A DNA stretch of 64,000 nucleotides from Gordionus sp. m RMFG-2023 (GCF_954871325.1 NC_088776.1:63388954-63452953), one strand, 5' to 3'. Positions 46,722 to 59,900 are shown, counted from the stretch's first letter. Made by a program: numbers and translations. Notes: generated from the letters alone by a model not told the origin.

Positions 46722-49007
46722 TTAAACACCCTAACCTTCAGTAGAAATAATATTAAGTCTCAGATCGATTTTATCATCTCGAACATCCATAGTTGGTTTA
46801 TCGATGTAAAAGTAATGCCAAATATTAATATTTTTGATCATAAATTAATCAGAGCCACTATCACTGTGAAAAATTTATGGGGAAACTCTCGGCGTCCTTC
46901 TCTTCAACCCCAGCCGAGATACCTGTCCTGGAAGAGAAATGCAACTTACCTGCAACGCCCTGCAGTCAAACTACAGCTCGATCTATTCTTAAATGATAGA
47001 GAGGCAACTTTCTTATCCTCGTCGGAGTCTCAATCTGTCGAAGAATGTTGGGCGTCTTTCAAAAACAACTTGTTTGATGCCTACAATCATCTCCCAAACA
47101 TCAACATTTCTCCACCGAGACAGGAATGGCTATCCGATGACACCACTCGCATGATAGCTCAACTCAAGTTACGGGGTGAGCGCGATGGTCACTTATGGAC
47201 CTCAATTCATAGACTCCTAAGGAGAGATAGAAGGATCTTTATTGCTAAAAAGGCTTTTGAGATAGACAGGGATATGAGGGAAAATAGAACTTTCGACGCC
47301 TATAAGAAACTAAATTATTTTTGTAAAGCCAAAGTGTTCAAGACACTTCCAACTATAAGACTGGATAATAATAGGTTAATTACTGACCCTGACGAACAGA
47401 TAGCGTTATGGCTTGACCACTATATGGGAGTCTTTGATTCTAGGAGGCCTACCTTAATCCCATCCACTAGTCAAAATGGGGGACAATTGGATGCAAACTT
47501 TTCATCGGCGGAAATTGTGGCTGCCATTAAGAAGCTTAGGAATAATAAATCTCCGGGTACAGATAACATTACGGGAGAACATCTGAAAGCAGCTCCCTTA
47601 ACGATCTCTCGGTTCTTACTTCCTTTGTTTAACAAGATATGGTTGACTGGGATGATGCCAGCGGATTGGAATAAGACTATCTTTTGCAACTTCCCGAAAA
47701 TTCCAAATCCATCTAAATTCAAGGATTATAGAGCCATCGCTCTCACGTCTATTGCATCAAAAGTTTTTATGGTTCTTTTAAAAAATCGCATTCTTTCCTC
47801 TACACCAAACCTTTTGTCTAAGTATATTTGTGCTTACCGTCCAGGTAGAAATATAAACGAACCAATATTAGCTTTAAAGATTATAATGCAGAAATGTCAG
47901 AAGTATAAATTACCTTTTTACTTTATTTTTATCGACTTTAAACGTGCTTTTGATAATGTTAACCATGATGAGCTTTGGAAGATTTTAACCGAATATGGCA
48001 TTAAAACACATTATAGTAGTCTTTTTGCCTCCTTAAAAATTTATAATAAGGTTTCTCCATCTTTTAGGACAAAAAAAGGGGTAAAACAAGGATGTGTTCT
48101 TTCCCCGCTTTTGTTTAATATACTTATGAATAAAATCATAGTAGATACGCTGGCTACTGCGAATCTCTTAGAATTAAGTTCCAGTCAGTCTTTTTTCTTG
48201 GAAAATAGGGTGATATCTTATGCTGACGACATAGTTTTGATAACAAAAAGTTTGGAAGAAACCCAAAATTTGATCGCTATATTAAACTCCTTTAGTCTTA
48301 AGGTTGGCTTGGACATTAACTTTGATAAAACAGTGATAATGCCCTCGTCCCAGGCGCCTCTTCTGAATAATTTGGTGGTGGGGGGAAAGTTGGTTAAGGT
48401 GGTAGATTCTTTTAAATATCTAGGTGTAACCATTGACAATAAAGGTAGTTGTAAAGAAGAACTAAAAATTCGTTTACAAAATGCTAGGGCGGCTTTTTAT
48501 AAATTTTTTAAACTGTGGAAAGCTAGAGAGATATCCGTTTTCACAAGACTCTGTATTTTCAACTCAACCATCATCCCGATTCTCTTTTATGGCGGTGATA
48601 CATGGGAGATTACCAAGACCGAAACTAGGAAATTACAAACGTTTGTAAATAAATGCCTTAGAATAATAAATGGAATCTTCTATCCAAATATTATCTCAAA
48701 TGAAAATCTTTGGAAGAAGTCTAACCATACCCAGGTTCACGTATCTTTAAAAAAGAAACGTCTTACTTTCTTTGCCCATATTTTAAGAAATCATAGTAAC
48801 AATAGCCTTGTTATTGATGCCATTAATTGGTTATACTCCTTTAATGGGAAAACATATTGCAAATATAAGACATTATGGTTCTACAGAGCCTTGAAGGACA
48901 TAATGGATCTAAACTTAAATTTGAAGCAATTCCTAAGGCTAAATAAAAACAAAAAATCTATAAAAAAACTACTAAAAATTAAATCGAATTACCTAAACCT
49001 CCCATAA
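46722..49007 (+). mobile_element. LINE ORF2, 5'-truncated in the endonuclease, long open reverse transcriptase
   Basis: The frame is open from 46722 and the first ATG is at 46815 (730 codons from there). Before and around it: TFSRNNIKSQIDFIISNIHS and NINIFDHKLIRATI are the last strands of an APE-type endonuclease (QIDFI and the degenerate SDH site, here FDH). RT follows: NKSPGTDNITGEHL (about 243), YRAIALTSIASKVF, FIDFKRAFDNVNHDELW (about 375), GVKQGCVLSPLLFN (about 425), YADD (469-472) and FKYLGVTI. A C-terminal W-rich region (LFYGGDTWEI..., KCLRIINGIF, KKKRLTFFAHILRN) resembles RTE-like and related clades; the clade is uncertain. The unbroken ORF suggests recent insertion, and the 5' truncation is normal for target-primed reverse transcription. 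No obvious poly-A tail or target duplication was found. Confidence 0.9.
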
Positions 49008-49145
49008 TTTATTTTCTGTATTTTTCAGGTTATTTAATTTCTTCATCTCTAAATTTTACCTCTTGATTTTTGTCTTTCACCTATTCTGTGAATTACTTAC
49101 TTCACTGACTTCAGCTTTTATTTATCTTATTTTCTGAAAAAACTG
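49008..49145 (+). other. Probable 3' tail of the LINE
   Basis: T-rich non-coding sequence between the LINE stop and the older minus-strand LINE piece. Taken as 3' UTR by position only. Confidence 0.4.
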
Positions 49146-49149
49146 CATG

Positions 49150-49560
49150 GTTAACATTATCAATAGCTCTGTTATAATTCACAAATGTAAAGCAGAAGGG
49201 GTTTTGTACTTAGTTTTTCTGCATGATTATTTTTCTAAATTAATTTTGGATCCAGTATTTTCTTTTCTTGGCCTGTATATACTTATGTATTTTTGGTGTG
49301 GGTGTTATGCTTTTTCCATGCTATAGGATGTGATGGCTATAGCTCAATAAGTCTTAATTTTCTTGTGGTCTTAGTTTTTGGGTAGTTACTTAGGTAGGAT
49401 TTTTGATTTCATCCCACTGCAGTAGTTCCGCTCTCCCATATTTCTATTAAATGAGGGCAAATAGGTAGCGATATTGTTATAGATGCTATTTATTTTTTGG
49501 TTTTTCTGCTGTGATATTATCTGGCCCTGGAGCTTTTGCTTTTTCTTAGTGTTTTTTTCA
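49150..49560 (-). mobile_element. Decayed LINE reverse-transcriptase fragment
   Basis: Minus-strand reading gives KAPGPDNITAEKPK (49538-49500), the RT motif before the first catalytic region, followed with frame changes by a W..IKNP stretch and YRAIAITSYSM-like sequence near 49330. It is a different, older copy than the plus-strand LINE beside it. Confidence 0.55.
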
Positions 49561-50629
49561 TTAGTCTTTGTTCGCTTGTTACATCATTTATGGAGAAACC
49601 AGTCGACAGGGGGGTGGCGAGGTTTGTAAATATGTTTTGCTGGTAGAGTTTTCCGTGAATGATAGACTATCATATAACAATCAAGCCAAAATGCCTTTTG
49701 TTAATCCTGGCCAACAATTACTTTTCAATTTCCTAAAACTTACGGAGCTGGCTCCTATTTCTGCGTCATAGTTTCCTTTCTCTCATATCTTTATCATTAT
49801 CAAAGACCTTTTTCGCTATATAATCTATCTATCACTCCATAGAGTATTTTGTTTCTCTGGAAAAAGGAAAAATAACCGTTTGTTGTGTGGTGTTCGTTTG
49901 CTGGATAGTCATAAACCGATTACTGACTAGTTTTTGCCTATTCACTGGATTTTTCACCTTTTAAACAATTTGTGGTAAACCCATTTTAGCTTTTCCTTAT
50001 TTTCATGAATAAATTCTAATCTCAATTGATATGAACACATTCTCAATTATTTGTTAGTAACTATCAAGGCTTACATTAGATGTTAAACTTAAAATTGGCC
50101 ACCACCCACCCTTAAAGTAATTAAATTATTTAGGCAGTTCATGGGTATAGGCTTTTGTTTTTGCCCATCTCTTTTGTTGATTAGCCTATAGACGTTTAAG
50201 CGACAGTTCTCGGACTGTTGCGCGTACAAGTACGTGCGGCTTGCCCACAAACGTGTGAAGGGCTCCTCATTTTTTTTTCCTCCCCTAAATTAACTATCCA
50301 GTTTGATGGATTTTTGAGGAAAACCTAGCGTAGCTCTGTTGTATCCACAACCAGAGGGCGAAAACGCTTTTATCACGTATCACGTAAATAGAGAAATAAA
50401 TGTCATAAACATATTCTAAAAATGATAGATAGGTAGGTATCTTAGTAAAAGTTTATTTATAACTTTCATTCAATTATACGACTGCTAAATTTAGCACGAT
50501 TAGGTGCAAAATATAATTTGATATTTTTATCCAAAATGAAAAATATACTATTTAATTTTGAGCACAGGCACGTCATAAATAATAAAGAAAAAACAAATTT
50601 TTTTCCGAGAATTTTTAAATTAAGTTATA
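49561..50629. other. Intergenic with unassigned non-AT patches
   Basis: Patch 50190-50290 contains a hairpin-prone cgcgtacaagtacgtgcg. 49561-49790 may be more of the minus-strand LINE remnant. No gene recognised. Confidence 0.35.
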
Positions 50630-50779
50630 CAGAGTTGTTAAAAGATACTTTTTAAATGGATCTATATACAGATACATCGTCTAAAATAATATCTAGATAC
50701 CGATATTTTAATCAAAAATCTATCTAGATATACAGATACGGATACCACATTTTTATATTTAGATACAGGAACAACTCTG
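50630..50779. mobile_element. hAT-type MITE (CAGAGTTGTTAA family), copy B, perfect 8-bp target duplication
   Basis: Begins CAGAGTTGTTAAAAGATACTT, ends AGATACAGGAACAACTCTG; flanked by aagttata on both sides (50622-50629, 50780-50787). The interior is rich in GATACAGATA. Sister of 1831-1945. Confidence 0.9.
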
Positions 50780-50787
50780 AAGTTATA

Positions 50788-51109
50788 TACGAAAAAACTT
50801 TCTAGTAAAAAAAATCACAACTAACTTTTTAAATGATACTTTCAAAGCCTTTAGATTATTGAAATCTTTTCACATTTGGCAGGAAACGGGGTATATTTTA
50901 ACTCTGGCAAGGGAATAATTTGATAACGGATCCAAAAGCCCAAATGAATAATTGGTACTCCCATTATACTGGATTGTTTGGGAGGATATGAGAGCTCTTT
51001 AAATTGATAACTCCAAACTCTACTGTTGATCAATGTCCCTCTACCTCAAAGCTTTGATCACCAACCTCAACTTATTCCTATAATTATAATGTCACAACCT
51101 TCTTATTAT
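50788..51109. other. Spacer, nothing recognised
   Basis: May include leading traces of the LINE fragment that follows. Confidence 0.3.
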
Positions 51110-51370
51110 TCTCATCTAGATCACTGAAGTGACTATTTTAAAATATTTTGGTGTATCACTTGATAAGAAAGGTTGAACAAAACAGAATCAGCAGGTTAAA
51201 TTAAACAAATCCAGGGCAAAGTACAGGTCCTTGGTGAAAATTTGGACATCACGACAACTATCTATTCCCTTGAAGATTAGATTATTTAAAGTTCTAATAA
51301 TGGCTTCCCTCTATTATGATGTGGATAAATGCCTAAGATATATTACCAGGATTTTTTTACCCAAACCATA
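51110..51370 (+). mobile_element. Decayed LINE fragment, RT C-terminal region
   Basis: Reads TEVTILKYFGVSLDKKG, then KLNKSRAKYRSLVKIWTSRQ, LSIPLKIRLFKVLIMASLYY and CLRYITRIFLPKPYNLL. This is the region after YADD seen intact in the LINE at 46722-49007 (FKYLGVTI...LWKAREIS...CLRIINGIF). At least one stop, and the tail is cut off. Confidence 0.6.
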
Positions 51371-51484
51371 TAATTTATTGAATTTAAGCTTTAACAGCTA
51401 AAAAAAAAATTTTCTTCACTTGATCATTATCGTAATTCAAAGTTATAAATAAGTTTTTCCTATTTCCTCCTAAAATTTTCCTAA

Positions 51485-51895
51485 TTTTCTAACAGAATCT
51501 CTAAATTTTAAGTCCTTTTTTGCGCCAGAGGTTCCAGTGCACTCTTATGGCCTTGGCGATTTAAAAAATTTTAAAATCCTATATAACCGGAAATATATTC
51601 TAGCATGTGTAGAGTATTTATCCTATAAATTTCAGCCAATTTCAACCACGGACATTTTAGTATTTTTTTTAAAAAATTTATTATGAAAAAATCCATACAA
51701 AAATTAATATGAATTAGAAGTAGTTCTAAAGTTTCACGGCAAAGTTGGCTGATATTTGTAGGTTAAATACCCTACACATGCTTAGAATCAATTTCAGGTT
51801 AAATGGGATTTTAAAATTTTTATCAACCACGGTAAAGGATTTAAGATTGAAGAGATTCAGAATCTCCACGGATTCCGAACCCCCATACGACAGGA
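51485..51895. mobile_element. Hairpin MITE, copy 1
   Basis: Long inverted arms: ccggaaatatattctagcatgtgtagagtat..aaatttcagccaattt on the left against aaagttggctgatattt..aaataccctacacatgcttagaat on the right, with outer arms gaatctctaaattttaagtcc / ggatttaagattgaagagattc. The right outer edge is ccccatacgac. The second copy is at 55490-55870. Non-coding. Confidence 0.7.
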
Positions 51896-53917
51896 CAGCT
51901 ATAATATTTTGGGGTTAATAAATGCTAAATAACTATTTCCTGGGTCAATACCGAATATCCACAACCAAATCATCGTAACTTGATGTAGTAATCTTAAATC
52001 AAGCTACTATATAGGTAATTCGATATGAGATAACGTATTAGCGTTCATTATTACCACCATCGAGGTCCTTGTCCTTTCAATCTTGAGAACCAACTTTCGT
52101 TCCCGCCCTCAACATCCAAAGGCTAATCGCCAAATACTGTCAAGAGACGACAGATGGGTTAGCTTGATTTTTTATTCGTCCAACTCCGATCAATGACGCC
52201 TGCGCACTGTATCAAAATCAAACTCATCGGATCTTTTTCATATGTGAAACCTAGTTGTTTTATAGGAAAAGCGGAGATAAATCCATTGAAACTAAGCCTA
52301 TTTATTTTTATAATCAATAATGTTTTAATGTATAAAATTGAATCATTGAGCTATTATTCTAAGCAATTCTATATGAATGCTGAGAAGAGGCAAAAGAATT
52401 CGTATAAATAAAAATCCCAGTAGAAGTGTCTTGCATAAGATGGAATCAGAGTATTCCAGTTCCGAAATTATTGATAATTGAATCTTACAGTTCAAGCTAT
52501 TACAGAACCTTTATTAATTGCGCTGTGATTTTATATCTTTTCGTAACTTGTACATTTGAAACTATTATTCAGGTATCTTGTTTTCTATTGGCAATTAAAA
52601 TGGTGCTTTGCCTGATAGCTATCGCCTAACTAAAATTCGTCATTTCTTAGAAATTGGTTATATTGATTGGATAGTCACCTAACCCTTAGTGGGTCAGTTT
52701 TATCCAACACTAAACGAAGATTGGTGAGCTGCTGGTTGCCATCACTCAATAAAAGGTAACAGATTGAGCTCGCGATAAAGTTTAAATGATATATTTTTAT
52801 TTACCAGCTGATTTGTTGACAAAATCTAATAAAAAATATTTATTAGATTTCGATTTTATTTTATTTTTTTTTGTTATATAATTTTATCCCATATGGATGT
52901 TTCTAATAAAAAAATTTAAGCTATTTTTTTTTAAATACAGAATTTTTAGAAAAAAATGTTAGCCAGACGGGTTTGCAATATTGTTCTATAAAATCATAAT
53001 TTTCTTTAAAAAAAATTAATATTATTTTAATAAATTTTTAATCCTTTCTTTCTTTCTATCTTTCTTTCTTTATTTATTTAGGATTAGGAATAATAACCAA
53101 ACGTTACGCCTCTGAAGCTTAGGTTGAAAAGAAAAATGTGAGTAAACCTGGGGAAGGAAGTGAATAGTGAATTGTCGGGACAGCGCATGCTCAGAGGAGG
53201 GGGGGGGGCAAAAGAAAATTGATTGGTAGAAAGATTATCGACCCAACAGGAACCTAGGAGATATTTTTAAAGTTTTTCTTTTTTTTAAAAAACAGTTTAA
53301 AGTCTTCGATAAATTCAAATTCGAAACGCTCGGACCCCGGGTTTAAGAATTATCAACTCTATTTAGCGAAATATTTTGATATCGGAAACTTAATCGAAAC
53401 CGATTTTCTAAGAGAGGTTCGAACCCGACCAGGGTCTATTTTACCTCGGGCGGTCTGCAATCTCAAAAATGCCCAATCAAAACATCCCCTGCTTCAAGAG
53501 TACATATTCCTAATAAAATATCATTCGCCACCCCCCCCCCATTTCCTCCTCACACAAGTCCTAAAAGAGAGAATTTTTCTAAAGAGAATTTAAAAAAAAA
53601 TATATATCTAATAAATTGTAAAAATTATTTATTTTTTAAAATAATGGGAAAATTTTACAAATGTCTTTCAAAAAAAAAAAAATTTATATTTAAAAAAATC
53701 TGTTTTATTCAACTTTTTTTGTTTGTTTTATATAATATAATGATATAAATAATAATTGTAAATTATAATTTATATCCTATTCTATTTTCTCTTTCATTCC
53801 TCATTCCATAACATGATTAATAATCCCTCATTTTTCTTGAAAAACCTTTTTGAGAAAAAAAATAATTCTTTTTTTGAAAAAAAAAAACAAAAAAAAACTT
53901 AGGTTGTTTTATAATAA
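51896..53917. other. Intergenic region before the M13 gene
   Basis: 52030-52180 is a less AT-rich patch without recognisable coding. At 53043-53080 there is a short (CTTT) microsatellite. 53090-53560 is GC-richer with a 10-base G run and a 10-base C run (53531-53540), and may hold the promoter and 5' UTR of the downstream gene, but I see no specific motif. Confidence 0.4.
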
Positions 53918-56900
53918 ATGCTATTATTTGTTAGAAATTCGGTGACCGTTGTAATATTGAGCTTGTTGTTCTTCCGGATTAATCGGTGTCGATGCTTCCA
54001 CACTCCGATAGGAATGACGCCGGATAATTATTCGTCCGATGCCACGAAAGCGGATAAATATTCGCCCGGTAACGATAAATCGAATTCTTTATTCGTTGAA
54101 GAAGGTAATTTATTAAGAGAAAGAAAAAAAATACATACTTTATATTTTATTTGCATTATCATTTTTTCTTGCTTGCACACCCTCTCAGACTTTATTAATT
54201 AAAATTAATTAGATATGCCTTTAATTTTTTTATATTTTTATTTTGACCGAGCATGCGCCAGAAAAGTTAAAATAGAGATGGCCCCCGAATAAATATGAAG
54301 CGGTATTTTATTATAAATTTTAAATTACAGTATAACTAGGTGCATATCTGGATCTAAAACATTAAGCTTATATGATTTAAGTATTTATGTATTAAATATG
54401 ATTTCTAAATTTATCTGAGCATTTATTTCGTTTTAAGAATCATTTGCTCATAGGTGTTGTTCATTTAACAATCTATAGACATGTCTAGGTCTCCAGGGTT
54501 AGTGAACTGCATCGGACCTAATACTTCAAGCTCGGTACCGGCCGAAAATTTTTTTATAAAGTTTTGCCCGGCCCGAACCCGAAATGCCCGGTCAGGCCCG
54601 ACCCGGCCAGGCCCGACCCGGCCAGGCCGGGCCTACTTTTGCAGATCTTCCAGGGTTGTGAAAGTGCCATTTTGCCTCCCCCCCCTTAATTATTCCTTAC
54701 AAAGTCGGCGTCGTTTTTATAATTATTTTTCAAAATAAATGATTTTTATTCTTATAAGTTCTTTAAAGTTTTTCATTTTACTTTTACTTGTATTCGAGTT
54801 TATATTTTATTTATATTTAAAAATATTAATTTTTATATTAAAAAACAAACACAATTCTTTATTTTCCAACCGTTTCTTTGTTTATTCACGTAAAATTAAA
54901 AAAAAAAAAACGTTTAAAAAAAATGCTGAAAATTTAAATGCGTGAGGAATTTTTAAATTGCGGGAGTTTCCCGCTAATGAGGGCGACGGTGCAACCATTG
55001 TAAGATATTTTTCCGGTTAGGGGCAGGCCGGTCTGGCCAGTTCGTAACTGATCTCTAATGCGCATCCTGAATTTAACTCATTAATTTCACTCCTTAGAAG
55101 TTATCTAGGGGGAGGATAGATCTAGTTATACTCTGAGGAGCCAAGGTTCCTGATGGCTTCTAACACCTGTCACTGCGACGGAAAGGGACAAGCCTGAACT
55201 AGCACATAAATCTTGGGATATTTAAAATATGCCCAATTTAAGCACAATAGGTGTAGACTTAGCACGAAGAGAAGAGAATTCCGACTCAATGTCATGCTGA
55301 TGGTTTTACAAATGTGAAAATAGAAAAAAAAAATAACGCCATGATATAAATAATGATTCCAGGACAAAATGTCCATCATCCGCCTTGTTAATAACCAACC
55401 TCACGAATACGATACTCCTTAAAGTTCGGTTTTAAATTATTTGATATACCCTAAGAAAATAATGATATTTTTTTTGACCAAATTTTTTTTCCAATATCTA
55501 AGATTGAATATGTCGTATAGGGGATTCTGAATCTCTTGATTATAAATCCTTTACCGAGGGCGATTAAAAAAAATTTTGTCTAGCATATGTAAGAGTAATT
55601 TACCCTAAAAATTTCAGCCAATTTCAAGCCATAGATATTTTAGTATTTTTTTTTAAAATTTTTTTATGAAAAATCCATATAAAAATTAATACGAATTTAG
55701 AAGTAGTTTCTAAATGTTCTTGGCAAAATTGGTTGAAATTTATAAGGTAAAATACTCTACGCATGCTTAGAGTCCATTTCCGATTAAATCGGATCATGCT
55801 TAGAATCCATTTCCGGTTAAATCGGATTTTAAATTTTTTTTAAAGGATTTATTTCTTCCCCATACGACATATATACCCTAATTTATGTGATGACTGCTGT
55901 CATTCAAGGTACAGGCAATATGAACGATCACGTGGACAACAACCAATCAAATCGTATTATAATAGTTTATATTTATATTTTATGAGCAAATGAATTCAAA
56001 ATTATGAACGATTTGCCAAAAAAAAACCCTAAACTTTTGAAGGAACTCCTTCCCCCCCCCCCCCTCATCCTCCTTCTTCGGAAACTCTAAGGATATCGAC
56101 GCTTACCTTTTCTATGATCAGGAGCCAAAATTTTAAGCTCCATATGTGGTATTCGACGCCGGGATGGCCTAGTAGGTTTATGAAGTGTGCTTGGAAGCCC
56201 GAAATTCCCAGGTTCGATCCTGATAAGGAACTGTTAAAACTTTTCAGGTTTTTCTTCGATGACTGATGTGGAAAGACATATGATGAGATGAATATCTGAG
56301 CTTAGAATACCCCGGTCACCGACAGGCTTGGGACAGCCGGGGTGCTAGGATACTTGTCCAATAAAACCGAATGAAAGATACACATATATTTTATGGTTAC
56401 TCATTTTATTCTCCCATAAAAAAAATTTCCGTTATGCCCGCTATTTTCCAGTTAACGAGAGTGACGTTGCTTAAAATCTCGTTTTCAATCTTCTATAAAT
56501 AATAATAATATTAATGCCGCCGGACCAAAGTAAGCGATAGAAAATTTTTTTGTGGGCTCCAATAACACACGTGGAAAACATCGCTTTTAGGAAAGATGAT
56601 CCCTTTGTAGTGTTGTTAAACTGATCGTTCGTGAGCCGATTGCAAGCTCAATATTTTAGCCAGAAAAATATTGTTCAAGTTCTCGAGAATTAGTTTGATA
56701 GATGTCTAGACCTTGGTGCGCCCTTGATGAGCAAAATCTTCAGGCTTGCGTAATATTATTGTAGATAAAATATCGAGTTTGGCCGGTTTTTAAAAACCAG
56801 CCCAATCGGCCTTTTAAAACAACACTTAATCCTTTGTTTATTAATTAATATATACATTATGGCTCAAAATTATAATCTTTGAGAAAACATTTAAAAAATG

Positions 56901-59900
56901 ATATGGACTATAAGATGAAATGATAGTATAAAATGAGTAAGAATCGTTTTGGACATCTGTTCTTGAATAGGAGAAAAAGTGTAAGATAATTGATATGGAT
57001 CAACAATATTTAGAAAAGAATGGAAAGGGGGGGGGGTGTGGCTGGTTATAATCACTTCTAGGTTAAATAACGTCATTTGACCAACTCAAGAGTGATTAGC
57101 TAAACTTTTAGCCCTAAAAAATGGACTTTTAATGTGACAAATTTCTTTTTAAAGTTTAAAAAAAAATGGAATCTTTGATATTAAAAACAAAATTATAAGG
57201 ATATTTGATAAATAAACTATTTAAATCTATAAAGGTTCACTTTCGCTTTTCTTTTTAAGAAATCCTCAAGTCTAAATGAAAAATGGATACCTCAATGGTC
57301 GGGTGATGTCAGGGGTTATCACCCTGTTCCCCTAACATTTGTAACGTTGGACCTGTCCTGTCCTGTCAGTGATTTTCTGGAAAAATAGAAAGCTTATAAA
57401 TTTAGATTCTTCTAAAGAAGAAAATTCCAGTTAAGAACTATACGAAATTTTCCCGAGTTTGAGGGTTTTGGCCTTAGTTAGGGTCCTTATAGATCTCTAA
57501 GATTTTATTTATTAAAATATAAATAATAAAACTATTCAGATAAGCATTATGATTTGCCTTCCTCCATTAACAATACCACTCCAAATCCCACATCGAAGTT
57601 GAAATCCAGTAAGTTTTTTCGATCTGAGATAACGATCTTTGATCCGAATAACTTCACAAACATCTCGTTGTCTTCAGGTGGAGGCCATGTTTTCAAGGAA
57701 GAAATCACCCGTGACGATAGTGGATCTTCGCCAGCGACCTTGTCGACCGATGTTGATAAGAGTTTTAAGTACTCCGAGATCTTCTTACCGCCCATTCCCA
57801 CTATGGAGTCCTTCATCCAAGAAGAGAACGTGGAGAGGGACGGTATACTCATACTTCCTAATCCTATTTTCGTGGGAAATGGTGCCAAATCTATCTCGCC
57901 CACTAAGGTTGAAATCACGTTGATCAGTGATAGCGGAGGGACTATAGATGACAAAGAAGCTAATCTGACAGGCACAGCAATCGTTCATTTGTCCGATCGT
58001 GATAATATTTCAAAACGTTCAGGTGAGGTTAATACTTCGCGGCTAAGGATGTCCAATAGCGAGTTCAAAAATTCCTCTTCACCACCCGGCACTACCGGTT
58101 ACATAGGCGAAGGTACTATTAAGAAGAATTACGATGATTCCTCACAAAATTTGCTTAGAAATTTTCCGCGCCAAAATAACCACGCAGAGAGTTACGCGGA
58201 TTATGGGCATAACCAGGGTTACGGATATTACGAAGATTCCAACCATTTGGGCAAGTTCATCGACTCCGAGTCTCTCATAAGCGCAGTTTCTGGATTCCAA
58301 CTTTACAGGTATTTAGATCCTAATCTCAACGCACCCCCACCTAACAACGACAACAACAACAATAACAATAACGAAAGAGTCGGGAAGGAGATGAGCTCTT
58401 CCAGCTATCATCCTCCGGACAATTTCGAAAAGAATGCCAGTAAAAGCGGTATGGGTTATAGCGGTATGGGTTATAGCGGTATGCCTTACCCTGTATCTTC
58501 CTCCGCTCTTTCCTCGCTGTTATCCTACGTAAAATTTTACGATGCCCAAAATCCCGATAAAGTAAATATAAGATCCAACAGTATCGAGAGAGACTTTAAT
58601 GACGAATCGAGCCATCCCTATGACGATATCAATTTAATATCTCCCGCAACCAACCACGTCAACACGATCGCGAATCTTATAAAGAGCAAAACGCCCCAGG
58701 TGGCGGCTAACCGAAATTACACTGTCCTAACAAACGGTTCTAGAAATTTGGAAGATCGCGATTACGCAGATGGGTACGAAGATGTGATCAACTCTTCCGC
58801 CACCACTAAAAAATCTAAGGAAAAACGAAATTCTAACCCTTACATTTCTTTGGGTATTCCACCCATGAGCGCCGGAATATTTGCTAAGCACAAGCTGCTG
58901 TTGGAATCTTCGAAAAATCTGATCATAAAACAGCAAATAAATTCGCAGGAATCGAAAGAGCCGGTTGAATTTAAAATGGAAGATAAGGACTCATCCTCTA
59001 AGCCTGATTCTCAACAAGCAGGATTTATTGAGAGAGACGACAATTTACCACCTTCCAGCTCCTCGAACAGTAACAACTCCAGCAGTTGGAATGATACTGT
59101 CAAGTATAATTTATTGGATACCATGACTCCCATGATTCAGAATGATTTTCTGAGTAAAAAAAATTCTTCTACAACCATCACCCTTCCACATTATACCATC
59201 ATCATTAACGCATCGAGAAGCAATGAAAAACCTGAAACCCTCAAGGGTCCCAAGTCAATATCCATCAAAACATTAGAAGAACAGGATTATATCAAATTTG
59301 AACAGCCGGGTCTGGATAGAAGCATTTCGGCAAAGGGCGACTCAGATGCTCGGTTTGCTTCAACCTCTTCCCCGAAGATAGTCACCAAATATGCTCCCAA
59401 TCTAGCAACGCCGAACACGTCTAGCGAATCGATAAATAATTCCTCCACCATGAGTAACGATCATTCATCATCCTCAGAGCATTCCATTCAGAAAAAGATC
59501 TCGATCGAAGAGAAGGAAGCCGAGATTGTCAAGGGTCGGCCACCACAATCGACCAAAAAAGAAGGCAACGTGTGCCTAACACCCCAATGCGTTGAAATAG
59601 GTATATTATTCTTATGAATTTTAGAATTTTTGGGATATTAAGAAGAAATATATATACATAAACAATCAGAAAGTGAGTAGGGACTGGGACAGGGCCATTT
59701 ATCATAAATAAGAAATGATCCACAATCAATCAATCAAATGAATTGATAAATTCCTTTTTTTTTAAATAAAAGCGGCCTCCCTTCTTTCTTCTATGGACGC
59801 GACGCTGGACCCCTGCGATAATTTTTACGAATACGCTTGCGGTAAATGGGATAGGGAACACGTGATCCCGGAAGGGGAGTCTAAAATTAATCCCTTCACA

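Noticed and set aside
47471-48439. Minus-strand frames inside the LINE
   Set aside because: Antisense shadows of the intact reverse transcriptase frame.
56155-56225. A functional tRNA gene
   Set aside because: A and B boxes are present, but acceptor and T-stem pairing fail and the unit continues into a SINE body.
57547-57975. Minus-strand frame of 142 codons
   Set aside because: Shadow of the long Ser-rich M13 exon, which joins in phase to conserved M13 exons.
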